Source: Streptomyces wedmorensis
Lineage (GTDB): Bacteria; Actinomycetota; Actinomycetes; Streptomycetales; Streptomycetaceae
Reading direction: 5' to 3'
Assembly: GCF_000716445.1 (NCBI RefSeq)
Contig: NZ_JNWK01000038.1
Location: forward strand, 6,200 to 70,199
Length of the DNA stretch: 64,000 nucleotides
Shown: piece after piece, positions 54,062 to 61,539 of the stretch
Numbering within the stretch: the first letter of the stretch is position 1
How the letters are laid out: each line of letters starts with the position of its first letter
Notes under the pieces: generated by a model
What the model was told of the DNA's origin: nothing
Databases searched by the model: none
Seen by the model: only the letters and a program-made list of their open reading frames with translations
Translations under genes and position numbers: made by a program

Positions 54062-54268
54062 ATGGCGCACCTGGCTTTCGCCCAGGCTGAGCAGCGTGAG
54101 CCGCGTGACGCCGCGCGCGCCGAGTTCCCCGGGAACCCGGCGCTCGCCTACGTCCTCGAGAACCTTGCGGCCGAGGGCATCGACCTCGACCACTGCCGGG
54201 ACTGGGACGACATTCGCGCCGAGCAGGGCCTGCCCGACCACGACCGCGGGGCGCAGGGTGTCGCCTAA
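54062..54268 (+). CDS. Small hypothetical protein
   Basis: A 68-residue acidic protein: ARAEFPGNPALAYVLENLAA then EGIDLDHCRDWDDIRAEQGL. Composition is gene-like. A GTG twelve bases upstream (54050) is an alternative start, with GGTGGAGG sequence near. No family known. It lies just before a transposase remnant. Confidence 0.5.
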   Translation: MAHLAFAQAEQREPRDAARAEFPGNPALAYVLENLAAEGIDLDHCRDWDDIRAEQGLPDHDRGAQGVA

Positions 54269-54307
54269 GACCGCTTCCTACATGGCTGGTTGCCCGTTGG
54301 GCTGGTC

Positions 54308-54696
54308 ATGGAGAGGGGACGGTGGGGATGGATCGTTCCGGACGGGCTGTGGGAGATCGCGGAGCCGTTGCTGCCCCCTGCTCGTGTGCGGCCGCAGGGC
54401 GGTGGGGTCGCGAACATCGATGACGAGGCGGTGTGCGCCGCGATCGTCTACGTGCTCGTGAGTGGATGCGCATGGCGGGCTCTGCCACCGTGTTTCGGGG
54501 CGTCGAAGTCGACTGTGCACCGCCGGTTCCTGATCTGGTCCAGGGCCGGGGTCTGGGGCCGACTGCGCCAGAAGGTGCTCGGGCTCCTGGACGGCCATGG
54601 ACTGGTCGACCTGTCCCGGGCGGTCCTCGACTCCGCTCGTGCCCGCGCTAAAAGGGGGGGCGAACTTGTAGGTCCGGGCCCCGTGGACCGGGGTAA
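54308..54696 (+). pseudogene. IS5-family transposase, 5' part only
   Basis: IVPDGLWEIAEPLLPPARVR then GVANIDDEAVCAAIVYVLVS and FGASKSTVHRRFLIWSRAGV is the N-terminal DUF4096-type domain. VLDSARARAKRGGELVGPGP reaches the first catalytic Asp region. The gene is cut at the boundary of the next IS (54697), and its remaining half is not found on the other side of that IS. An earlier deletion must have removed it. Confidence 0.85.
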
Positions 54697-54765
54697 GAAC
54701 TCCTAACGGAACGACTTGTTGGGGTCGGTTCCTCGTCGTGGGGTGTTGTCGGGCAGCATGGGCTG

Positions 54766-55170
54766 ATGCACTTCGATCAGCCGCTGCCTCGCGAGGTGAA
54801 AGTCATCGATTCGGCCTCGCTGTTCAGGCTGGAGGAACGGGCGTGTGACCTCAGCCTGAACTCGCGACTGGACCCGGCGTGGGTGCGGGCGAATGCGGCA
54901 CCCGATGGCACCCACTACCTGTGGCCAGCCCTGTGGAACGGCCTGTCCCACCGCCCGGATGTTCCACGTCAGCTGCGGTGCGAGCTGTTGATCACTCTGC
55001 GTGCGGGAGACCATGTGGTGAGCTGGCTGGACGTGCTTCCGGACGACTTCACCCCGTTGCCGAGGGTGACCTCACGGGAAGAGGGCATGCAGGTCAGCCA
55101 GCTCCTTGACCGTGTTCCTTCGGTAAGAGAATGGCTACTGCGGGAGGGCGAGGGATCGGACCGGCTGTGA
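54766..55170 (+). CDS. Passenger gene within IS5-type element
   Basis: A 134-residue protein: FDQPLPREVKVIDSASLFRL then SRLDPAWVRANAAPDGTHYL and WPALWNGLSHRPDVPRQLRC, followed by ELLITLRAGDHVVSWLDVLP DDF-like sequence. Its 3' end overlaps the transposase 3' end on the other strand (convergent). No family recognised. As in the element at 44050, it sits between the terminal repeat and the transposase stop. Confidence 0.7.
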   Translation: MHFDQPLPREVKVIDSASLFRLEERACDLSLNSRLDPAWVRANAAPDGTHYLWPALWNGLSHRPDVPRQLRCELLITLRAGDHVVSWLDVLPDDFTPLPRVTSREEGMQVSQLLDRVPSVREWLLREGEGSDRL

Positions 55171-55991
55171 CAGGCGTCGCCAGCAGATGAGCGCGCATCC
55201 CAGTGTCAGGAAGGCTTCGTGGATGTCGTCGCGGATCTCCCAGCGGATCCGCAGGCGGCGGAACCGGTGCAGGTGGGCGAAGGCGCGCTCGACAAGCCAG
55301 CGTTGGGTGCCAAGTCCGGAGCCATGTTCGGTGCCGCGTCGCGCGATCAGCGGCTTCACGCCGAGCGCGCGGACCAGGCGGCGGTACTTGTCGTGGTCGT
55401 AGCCGCGGTCCGCCAGCACGACGTCCGGGCGGCGCCGGGGCCGGCCGCGCTTGCCACGCACGGGCGGCACGGCTTGGAGGAGCGGGATGAGCTGGGTGAC
55501 GTCGTTGCGGTTGCCGCCGGTCAGGGTGACGGCGAGCGGGATGCCGGTGGCATCGGTGATCAGGTGGTGCTTGCTGCCCGTCCTGCCCCGGTCGACAGGG
55601 CTTCGTCCCGTCTTGGGTCCCCTTTTAACGCCCGGATGTGGGAGCCGTAGACCGCCGCCCGGGAGAAGTCCGGGGCGTTCGCGCCGCGCAGCTCGGCAAG
55701 CAGGACCTCATGCAGGCGGGGCCACACCCCGACCTCGGTCCACTCCGCCAGGCGGCGCCAGCAGGTCATACCTGATCCGAAGCCGAGCTCCTGCGGCAGG
55801 TGCTCCCAGGCGATCCCGGTGTGCAGGACGAACAGGATGCCCTGGAACACCTGACGGTCCGGATGCCGCTTCCGCCCGGGATGGCGAGTGCGACGTTCGA
55901 TTTTCGGCAGCAGCGGTTCGATCACCGCCCATAGTTCGTCCTCTACATGCCACGGCTTCGGCCGAGCCACCCCGCACCCCCAGATCGACAC
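55135..55991 (-). CDS. IS5-type transposase (orfA-orfB, -1 shift)
   Basis: The first frame starts near 55991: HVEDELWAVIEPLLPKIERR then LGFGSGMTCWRRLAEWTEVG and AVYGSHIRALKGD. The second holds TGSKHHLITDATGIPLAVTL and RPDVVLADRGYDHDKYRRL (Asp), then GTQRWLVERAFAHLHRFRRL (Glu), stopping at 55135. At GCGTTAAAAGGGG (near 55620) a one-base backward slip gives RALKRGPKTG, the form seen in intact relatives. All DDE residues are kept, so the IS may be active. Confidence 0.85.
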
Positions 55992-56036
55992 TTCCGGAGC
56001 GATCCAACCACCCGAAGATCATTTCGTTAGGAGTTC

Positions 56037-56206
56037 TAAGTGCCACTGAGATGCCATCGCAGCCGAGACCGCGCTGCGGGAACTGAGCCCTACAACCCGT
56101 AGGGTCTCGTCGCCAGTGGCAGAGGCCGTGCTCGCTGACCTGCGGCTCTTCCGGTGTCTCAGGCTGGTAGCCGGCTCGCCAGTCTCATGAACGTGGCATT
56201 CCCTCG
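56037..56206. repeat. ~170-bp repeat, left copy
   Basis: Starts TAAGTGCCACTGAGATGC and ends around CGTGGCATTCCCTCG. The ends are shared with a second copy at 58987-59161 (TAAGTGCCACTGAGGTGC ... CGTGGCATTTCCTCG) in the same orientation, while the middles have diverged. TGCCAC near the start and GTGGCA near the end are inverted within each copy. Confidence 0.7.
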
Positions 56207-56259
56207 TGGTCTTGGCCGACCGTTGTGATCGGGCTACCCGACTCCGATCCGGGGGATGG

Positions 56260-56925
56260 TCAGTGGGGTCGGGTTTGGGTGGTGCGCCACAGGCGGCGGG
56301 GCAGGTCGCCTTCCTCGAAGGGGTGGACCTCGTTCAGGGTCCAGCCGTCGGCGAGGGCGTCGACGAGGGTGCGGGAGAAGAAGTGGACGGCGAAGCCTCC
56401 GTGTTCCCAGATGTCGTCGCCGTGGGCGATGCCGGCCCCGTAGTGGGCGTCGCCGGTGTGGCGAACGGTGTAGACGAAGGTGCCTCCGGGCCGCAGCACC
56501 CGGGCGACGTCATCGACGAGGGCCTGGATCTCCTTGGTGGACAGTGCCATGCAAAGGAGCATGTGCGCGAACACCGCGTCCACCGACGCGTCGGGCAGCG
56601 GTAGCGGCTCGCGGACGTCGTGCACCGCGGTGCTGACCCGCTGGTCGAGGCCTCGGGCGCGGGCGGCGGCTTGGAGCTGCTGGAGGCCGACCGGGCTGAA
56701 GTCGGTGGCCTGGACGGTGAAGCCCTGTGCCGCGAAGTGGAGAGCGTCGCGGCCGTGGCCGGCGCCGAGTTCCAGTACGTCGCGTGCCCCGGCGGCTCGG
56801 AAGACGTCGGCGGCGTGGACCGCGGGCGCGGAGGGCTTCTCGCCGTACATCCCCGGGTGGGCGGCGTAGGTGTTCTGCCAGTGCGCCCGCTGCGCCTCGG
56901 CCAGGTTCTCTTCGTCGCCTGTCAC
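56260..56925 (-). CDS. Class I SAM methyltransferase
   Basis: A 221-residue methyltransferase from GTG 56925. VLELGAGHGRDALHFAAQGF is motif I, VQATDFSPVGLQQL gives the acidic strand-2 residue and LRPGGTFVYTVRH is the post-III block. Members of this group are often found beside metal or metalloid resistance genes, but the substrate cannot be deduced. Divergent from the ArsR-type operon, with 118 bases between. Confidence 0.88.
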   Translation of the reverse strand: MTGDEENLAEAQRAHWQNTYAAHPGMYGEKPSAPAVHAADVFRAAGARDVLELGAGHGRDALHFAAQGFTVQATDFSPVGLQQLQAAARARGLDQRVSTAVHDVREPLPLPDASVDAVFAHMLLCMALSTKEIQALVDDVARVLRPGGTFVYTVRHTGDAHYGAGIAHGDDIWEHGGFAVHFFSRTLVDALADGWTLNEVHPFEEGDLPRRLWRTTQTRPH

Positions 56926-57043
56926 GATCCTCGCCCTCTGTGTACTGGTCAGTGGCCTGAGCGTAGGCCCAAGCTGAAGCTCCGTGCCACGCAGCCAATC
57001 ATCCACGATTCCATGAATTCAGGGATCGCTGTACTGTCGAGGG

Positions 57044-57379
57044 GTGCTGACCGTTGCTTCCGACATCGAGGTGCTGGCCCGTTTCGGCCGCGCGCTCGCC
57101 GACCCGATCCGCTGCCGGATCCTTCTCGCCCTGCACCAGGCACCGGCCTACCCTTCCGACCTCGCGGACGCGATCGCCGTCTCCCGGACCCGGCTGTCCA
57201 ACCACCTGGCGTGCCTGCGGGACTGCGGTCTCGTCGTCACCGTCCCGGACGGGCGCCGCACCCGCTACGAGCTCGCCGACGAACGCCTCGGCCACGCCCT
57301 GGAGCACCTGCTCGCCGCGGTGGTCGCGGTCGCGTCGGACCAGACCTGCCCCGACGCCGCCACGGAGGGCTGCTGCTGA
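57044..57379 (+). CDS. ArsR/SmtB repressor, CmtR-like
   Basis: A 111-residue winged-helix repressor. The recognition helix reads SRTRLSNHLACLRDCGLVVT. It contains the C-x3-C pair (CLRDC) that binds Cd/Pb in mycobacterial CmtR. CPD and EGCC near the end could supply the third thiolate. GTG 57044 start. A TGAATTCA palindrome at 57014-57021 lies upstream. The stop overlaps the CDF ATG (TGATG). Predicted to derepress the efflux gene on Cd(II) or Pb(II). Confidence 0.9.
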   Translation: MLTVASDIEVLARFGRALADPIRCRILLALHQAPAYPSDLADAIAVSRTRLSNHLACLRDCGLVVTVPDGRRTRYELADERLGHALEHLLAAVVAVASDQTCPDAATEGCC

Positions 57380-58101
57380 TGGCCTCCATATCCATCGGGC
57401 CGTCTCCGGCCCGCCGGGACGCCCTCGCGAAGCGGATACGCCTGCTGGTCGCCGCGACGATCACCTACAACGTCATCGAGGCGGTCGTCGCGCTCACCGC
57501 CGGGACGCTCGCCTCGTCGACCGCGCTGATCGGCTTCGGCCTCGACTCGGTCATCGAGGTGTCCTCCGCCGCCGCGGTCGCCTGGCAGTTCTCCGCCCGC
57601 GACCACGCGCTGCGCGAGGCGCGGGAGAAGACCACGCTGCGGATCATCGCGGTGTCCTTCTTCGCGCTGGCCGCGTACGTGAGCATCGACGCCATCCGCG
57701 CGCTGGCCGGCACCGGCGCGGCCGACCGCTCCGTCCCCGGCATCGTCATCGCCGCGCTCTCCCTGGCGGTCATGCCCTTCCTCTCGGCCGCCCAGCGCAA
57801 GGCCGGGCGCGAACTCGGCTCCGCCTCCGCGGTCGCGGACTCCAAGCAGACCCTGCTGTGCACCTACCTCTCCGCCGTCCTCTTGCTCGGCCTGGTCCTC
57901 AACGCCACCCTCGGCTGGTCCTGGGCCGACCCGATCGCCGCCCTTGTCATCGCCGCCATCGCCGTCAAGGAAGGCCGTGACGCCTGGCAGGGCAAGGGCT
58001 GCTGCGCACTCACCGCCCACACCCCGGCCCCCGCCGCCGGGACCGCCGCGGCCGTGCCGGACGCGTGCGGCTGCAAGCCGGGCTGTACCTGCTGCTCGTG
58101 A
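57379..58101 (+). CDS. CDF-family cation efflux protein
   Basis: A 240-residue cation diffusion facilitator-type transporter with several hydrophobic helices. ATITYNVIEAVVALTAGTLA then STALIGFGLDSVIEV holds the metal-site Asp of helix 2. VADSKQTLLCTYLSAVLLLG and WADPIAALVIAAIAV follow as helices 5 and 6. The C-terminus ends CGCKPGCTCCS, a metal-binding tail. The N-terminal part matches the decayed copy at 11478-12202. Coupled to its CmtR-like repressor. Plasma membrane; expected substrate Cd, Zn or Co. Confidence 0.92.
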   Translation: MASISIGPSPARRDALAKRIRLLVAATITYNVIEAVVALTAGTLASSTALIGFGLDSVIEVSSAAAVAWQFSARDHALREAREKTTLRIIAVSFFALAAYVSIDAIRALAGTGAADRSVPGIVIAALSLAVMPFLSAAQRKAGRELGSASAVADSKQTLLCTYLSAVLLLGLVLNATLGWSWADPIAALVIAAIAVKEGRDAWQGKGCCALTAHTPAPAAGTAAAVPDACGCKPGCTCCS

Positions 58102-58180
58102 ACATCTCGTTGCAGGACCGCGCCCGCCCCCTCCGGTCCGCCGATACTGATCCGGCGATCGGGACAGGGCGGGAGCAGCG

Positions 58181-58969
58181 GTGGAGTGGACGATCTGGGC
58201 GGGCTTCGCGGCCGGCCTGCTGATCTCGACGGTGACCGCGCCGGTCGGCGTGTCCGGGGCGGTCTTCCTCCTGCCGGTCCAGCTCAGCGTCCTCGGCGTG
58301 CCGAGCCCCGCCGTCACGCCGACGAACCTGCTGTTCAACGTGGTCGCCGGGCCGGGCGCCCTCTGGCGCTACCGCCGCGACGGCGCGCTCCGCGGCACAC
58401 TGGCCCGCCGCCTCGTCGCCTGGACCCTGCCCGGCGTCATCGCCGGCGCCGCCGTCCGCGTCTTCGCCCTTCCCGGGCCCGGCGTCTTCCGAGTCCTGGT
58501 CGCCGCCCTCCTGCTGCCCCTGGGAGTTTGGCTGTTCCTGCGGACCCTGCGCCCGGCCCGTCGCCGGACGGGCCCCGATACCGACGAGCCGTCGGCGGCC
58601 GCGCTCGCCGTACTGGCCCTGGCCGTGGGGGTGGTGGGCGGGGTCTACGGGATCGGGGGCGGCTCCCTGCTCGGGCCGATCCTCGCCGCACGCGGCATGC
58701 CCATGCTCCGCATCGCGCCGGCCACGCTCGCCGCGACGTTCACCACCTCGCTCGTCGGAGCCGCCGCGTACGCCGTGCTGGCCGCGGTGAGCTCCGGGCC
58801 CGTCGCACCCGACTGGTGGCTGGGCCTCGCCTGCGGCCTCGGGGGTCTGATCGGTGGCTACCTCGGGGCCCGCCTCCAGCCTCGCCTGCCCGAGACCTTC
58901 CTTCGCCTGCTGCTGGGCGCGCTCGCGGCCGCCCTCGGCGCCCTCTACGCGGTTCTGACCCTCACCTGA
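58181..58969 (+). CDS. TauE/SafE-family membrane exporter
   Basis: A 262-residue protein with about eight hydrophobic helices in two repeats. WAGFAAGLLISTVTAPVGVS then FLLPVQLSVLGVPSPAVTPT is the first TauE signature. VVGGVYGIGGGSLLGPILAA is the second (the GxGGG repeat). GTG 58181 start. Follows the CDF gene by 79 bases on the same strand, so probably in the same response operon. Such proteins export sulfite or organic sulfonates; role in metal response is inferred from context. Confidence 0.9.
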   Translation: MEWTIWAGFAAGLLISTVTAPVGVSGAVFLLPVQLSVLGVPSPAVTPTNLLFNVVAGPGALWRYRRDGALRGTLARRLVAWTLPGVIAGAAVRVFALPGPGVFRVLVAALLLPLGVWLFLRTLRPARRRTGPDTDEPSAAALAVLALAVGVVGGVYGIGGGSLLGPILAARGMPMLRIAPATLAATFTTSLVGAAAYAVLAAVSSGPVAPDWWLGLACGLGGLIGGYLGARLQPRLPETFLRLLLGALAAALGALYAVLTLT

Positions 58970-58986
58970 CCAGTCTCACAGGCGGC

Positions 58987-59161
58987 ATAAGTGCCACTGA
59001 GGTGCTCTCGCGGCTGAGACTGTGCCGCAAACCTGAGACGCTTTCGAGCGTTGTGGGCTCTCGCCGCTCGTGGGCACCCCCAGGCGTGTTGGCCAGGCGG
59101 TTCCAGCAGTCTCACGCGGATGGCACGGCTACTCAGTCTCAAGTACGTGGCATTTCCTCGA
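58987..59161. repeat. ~175-bp repeat, right copy
   Basis: Second copy of the repeat at 56037-56206, same orientation, conserved at both ends. Together they bracket the methyltransferase-CmtR-CDF-TauE block. Confidence 0.7.
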
Positions 59162-59385
59162 GGGAGAGGAGCGGCGTGCCGGGAGGCGCTGGTCGCGCAG
59201 TTCGTGCCGGTGCTGGGGGCGATGCGGGTGCCGCGGCTGGGTGCGGGTCGGTTGTGGCGGCCTTTGGTGCGGGTGCGGGCGGATAGCGCGTACTCGTCGT
59301 CCGCTAACCGGGCTTATCCGCGCAGGCGGGATCCGGTGCACGGTCGCCGAGCCGGCCGACCAGGTTCGTAACCGTCGGCGGGCCG
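59162..59385 (+). pseudogene. IS5-family transposase fragment
   Basis: AQFVPVLGAMRVPRLGAGR, then RVRADSAYSSSANRAYPRR, then in a second frame GIRCTVAEPADQVRNRRR correspond to the DKAY..RRRGI..TIPE.ADQ block of IS5-type transposases. Both ends are missing and a frameshift lies near 59330. Related to the fragment at 1430-1783. Confidence 0.75.
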
Positions 59386-59389
59386 TGCC

Positions 59390-60083
59390 TCATCGGATCG
59401 TGATCGGCCCGGAGTCGGGGTCGGTGAGGCCGGAGGAAGGGGTGGAGGCGGGGATCACCTCTCCGGAGGACAGGGAGTGGACGGTGGTGTCCTTGAGGCG
59501 AGTGAAGCCGTCGGCGTCTGCGGGGTAGTAGGTGTACTCGGTGCGCGTGTCGGGCGTCCGGTCCTCCAACACGTTGCCGTGGGAGTCGAAGCGCCGTGAC
59601 GTCTCCTGGCTCTTGGTGCTGGTGCCGCTGGTCCATGTGATGGTCGTCGAGACCTCGTTGGCCGGCGGCGGCAGGTATCGGTTGACGACGCGCCCCACGG
59701 TGTCGGCGGCGGTGGTCTCTTCCAGGACCATGCGGTGGAGGTGGTCGTAGCGCCGGGTCACGGTCGTGGCCGACTTGCCGTCGATCGCTTCGACGGCTGT
59801 CGAGCCGTAGGTGTAGGAGGTGTCGCCGAACTCCGTTCCGGAGCTTGGGCCCGACCGCCCGCCGGGCGCGGGAGTGCGGATCCGCCGTGCCGCCTTCGAC
59901 ATAGCCGGGCCGGTCGGCCTTCGGGGTCAGGAGCCAGATCCAACCGTCGGTACTCAGCGACACGCGGGCGTCGGTCAGCTGGTCCTCCAGGCCGCCGTCA
60001 TCCTCGAGGAACCCCGGCAGCACCACGTAAGAGATCTCGACGGACTCGCCGTCCACGAGCTCCTTGCCAGCCACCGACGCCAT
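59390..60083 (-). pseudogene. Tc-toxin (TcB/TcC-like) RHS remnant
   Basis: The N-terminal piece reads ISYVVLPGFLEDDGGLEDQL then DARVSLSTDGWIWLLTPKAD. A shift near 59885 leads to TSYTYGSTAVEAIDGKSATT, RYDHLHRMVLEETTAADTVG, SRRFDSHGNVLEDRTPDTRT and EYTYYPADADGFTRLKDTTV. The FD..GN and EY.YYPADxxGF..LK patterns are those of RHS-type Tc toxin B/C subunits. Full-length genes exceed 4 kb, so this is a small remnant. The N-terminal piece may come from another gene. Confidence 0.55.
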
Positions 60084-60195
60084 GCTCTTTCGAAGACCGA
60101 CGTCGGCATCCTCGTCCCTGCCGCGTTCCTCAGGGACTTGGCCGGCCGTGAAGCCGGCTTCGTGGCCGCCGCTCGCGGGCGAGTCAACCAGGGCG

Positions 60196-61509
60196 TCAAG
60201 AGTGCCTGCGGCGTAGCCGAGTGGGGGGAGTTGCCGTCCTGGGTCGGTCCGCTGCGTTCGGAAGGATGGTGCTGCGCACCAGGTGGCCGCGCAGGGCCGA
60301 GGGATCGATCTCGACGCCGAGGCCGGGGCCGGTCGGGACCGGAACCGTCCCGTTGATGGCCTGGATGGGTGGTTGGACGATATCGGTGTGGAAGTACCGG
60401 TCGGAGCCGGAGAGGTCGCCGGGATAGGTGAAGGCGGGGAGCGCGGCGAGGGCGAGATTGGCCGCGCGGCCGATGCCGAACTCGTGCATGCCGCCGCACC
60501 AGACCGGTACGCCGGCCTGTGCGCACAGGTCGTGGACGGCGCGGGCGCCGGTCAGGCCGCCGAGGCGGGAGACCTTGATGTTGACGATCCGTGCGGCTTC
60601 CAGGGCGAGGGCGGTACGTGCGGTGTGAGGGGTGGTGATGGACTCGTCCAGGCACAGCGGGGTGGCCAGGTCACGCTGGAGGCGGGCGTGGGCCAGCAGG
60701 TCGTCGGCCGGGTAGGGCTGTTCGATCATCGTCAGGCCGTGGCGATCCAGCTCGCGCAGGATCGCGCGGTGCGACGGGCAGTCCCCGTAGGCGCCGTTGG
60801 CGTCCACCTGGAGCGGAGTGTCGGGGAAGCGCTCGCGGACGGCGGCCACCGGTGCGATGTCCCAGCCGGGGGCGATCTTGAGCTTGACCCGCTGATAGCC
60901 CTGCGACGCGTACCGGTCGACTTGGGCGAGGAGTTCGTCGATGCCGGCCTCGATGCCGAGGCTGACACCGACGGCGACGCTTGGCGCGGTAGCGCCGAGG
61001 CTGTCGGCCAGGGAGCGGTCCAGGCGGCGGGCGAACAGATCCCAGCAGGCGATGTCCAGCGCCGCGCGGGCGAAGTGGTTGCCCTGGACGCGGTCCCAGG
61101 CCGACGCGAGGTCGCCGGGGTGGTGCCAGCGGGTGGCCAGCAGGGCGGGAGCGAAGTAGTCGTTCAGGGCGTTCCAGCAGCTGCGGAGGTTCTCCGGCCC
61201 GTAGAAGGGGTCGGACGGGCTGGCGCACTCTCCCCAGCCGGTGGCGCCGTCCTGGTCGGTGACCTGGACAAGGATGTGCTCCAAGTGGTCCTTGCGGTGG
61301 CTGCTGGTGGTGAACGGGCACAGCAGGGGCAGCCGGACCACGAACAGCTCGACACGCACAATCCGGATGGCATCGGTCACCGGTGCTGGTGCCGGTGCCG
61401 GTGCCGGTATGGAGAGGGGGAGCGTGGGCGGGACGGGCAAGGGTTCTCCGAGAGCGGGGCGAGAGGCGTGGCGGACAGGGGTGCGGTGGCGGGTGGCCGG
61501 CAGTGGCAC
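60196..61509 (-). CDS. Enolase-superfamily racemase (NAAAR/OSBS-like)
   Basis: A 437-residue protein. The catalytic set of the muconate-cycloisomerase group is complete: KLK (209-211) in QRVKLKIAPG, Asp236 in VDANGAY, Glu263 in MIEQP, Asp288 in CLDES and Lys312 in NIKVSRLGG. Resembles o-succinylbenzoate synthase and N-acylamino-acid racemases. GTG 61509 has GAGG upstream; GTG 61380 would remove a PAPAPAPAP leader. It follows a MurE paralogue by 30 bases, so a ligase-epimerase pair is likely. The substrate could be an N-acyl amino acid or a dipeptide. Confidence 0.88.
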   Translation of the reverse strand: MPLPATRHRTPVRHASRPALGEPLPVPPTLPLSIPAPAPAPAPVTDAIRIVRVELFVVRLPLLCPFTTSSHRKDHLEHILVQVTDQDGATGWGECASPSDPFYGPENLRSCWNALNDYFAPALLATRWHHPGDLASAWDRVQGNHFARAALDIACWDLFARRLDRSLADSLGATAPSVAVGVSLGIEAGIDELLAQVDRYASQGYQRVKLKIAPGWDIAPVAAVRERFPDTPLQVDANGAYGDCPSHRAILRELDRHGLTMIEQPYPADDLLAHARLQRDLATPLCLDESITTPHTARTALALEAARIVNIKVSRLGGLTGARAVHDLCAQAGVPVWCGGMHEFGIGRAANLALAALPAFTYPGDLSGSDRYFHTDIVQPPIQAINGTVPVPTGPGLGVEIDPSALRGHLVRSTILPNAADRPRTATPPTRLRRRHS

Positions 61510-61539
61510 CGCACCTCGTCGGGGAGCGGTGCTGTGCTG

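Larger units (their letters stand above)
54697..56036 (-). mobile_element. IS5-type element with a passenger gene
   Basis: The ends GAACTCCTAACG (54697-54708) and its complement (56025-56036) are perfect inverted repeats, with weaker similarity continuing inward. TAA flanks both ends (54694-54696, 56037-56039), a TNA-type duplication known for this family. Inside are a two-frame transposase on the minus strand and a forward gene near the left end. Confidence 0.88.
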
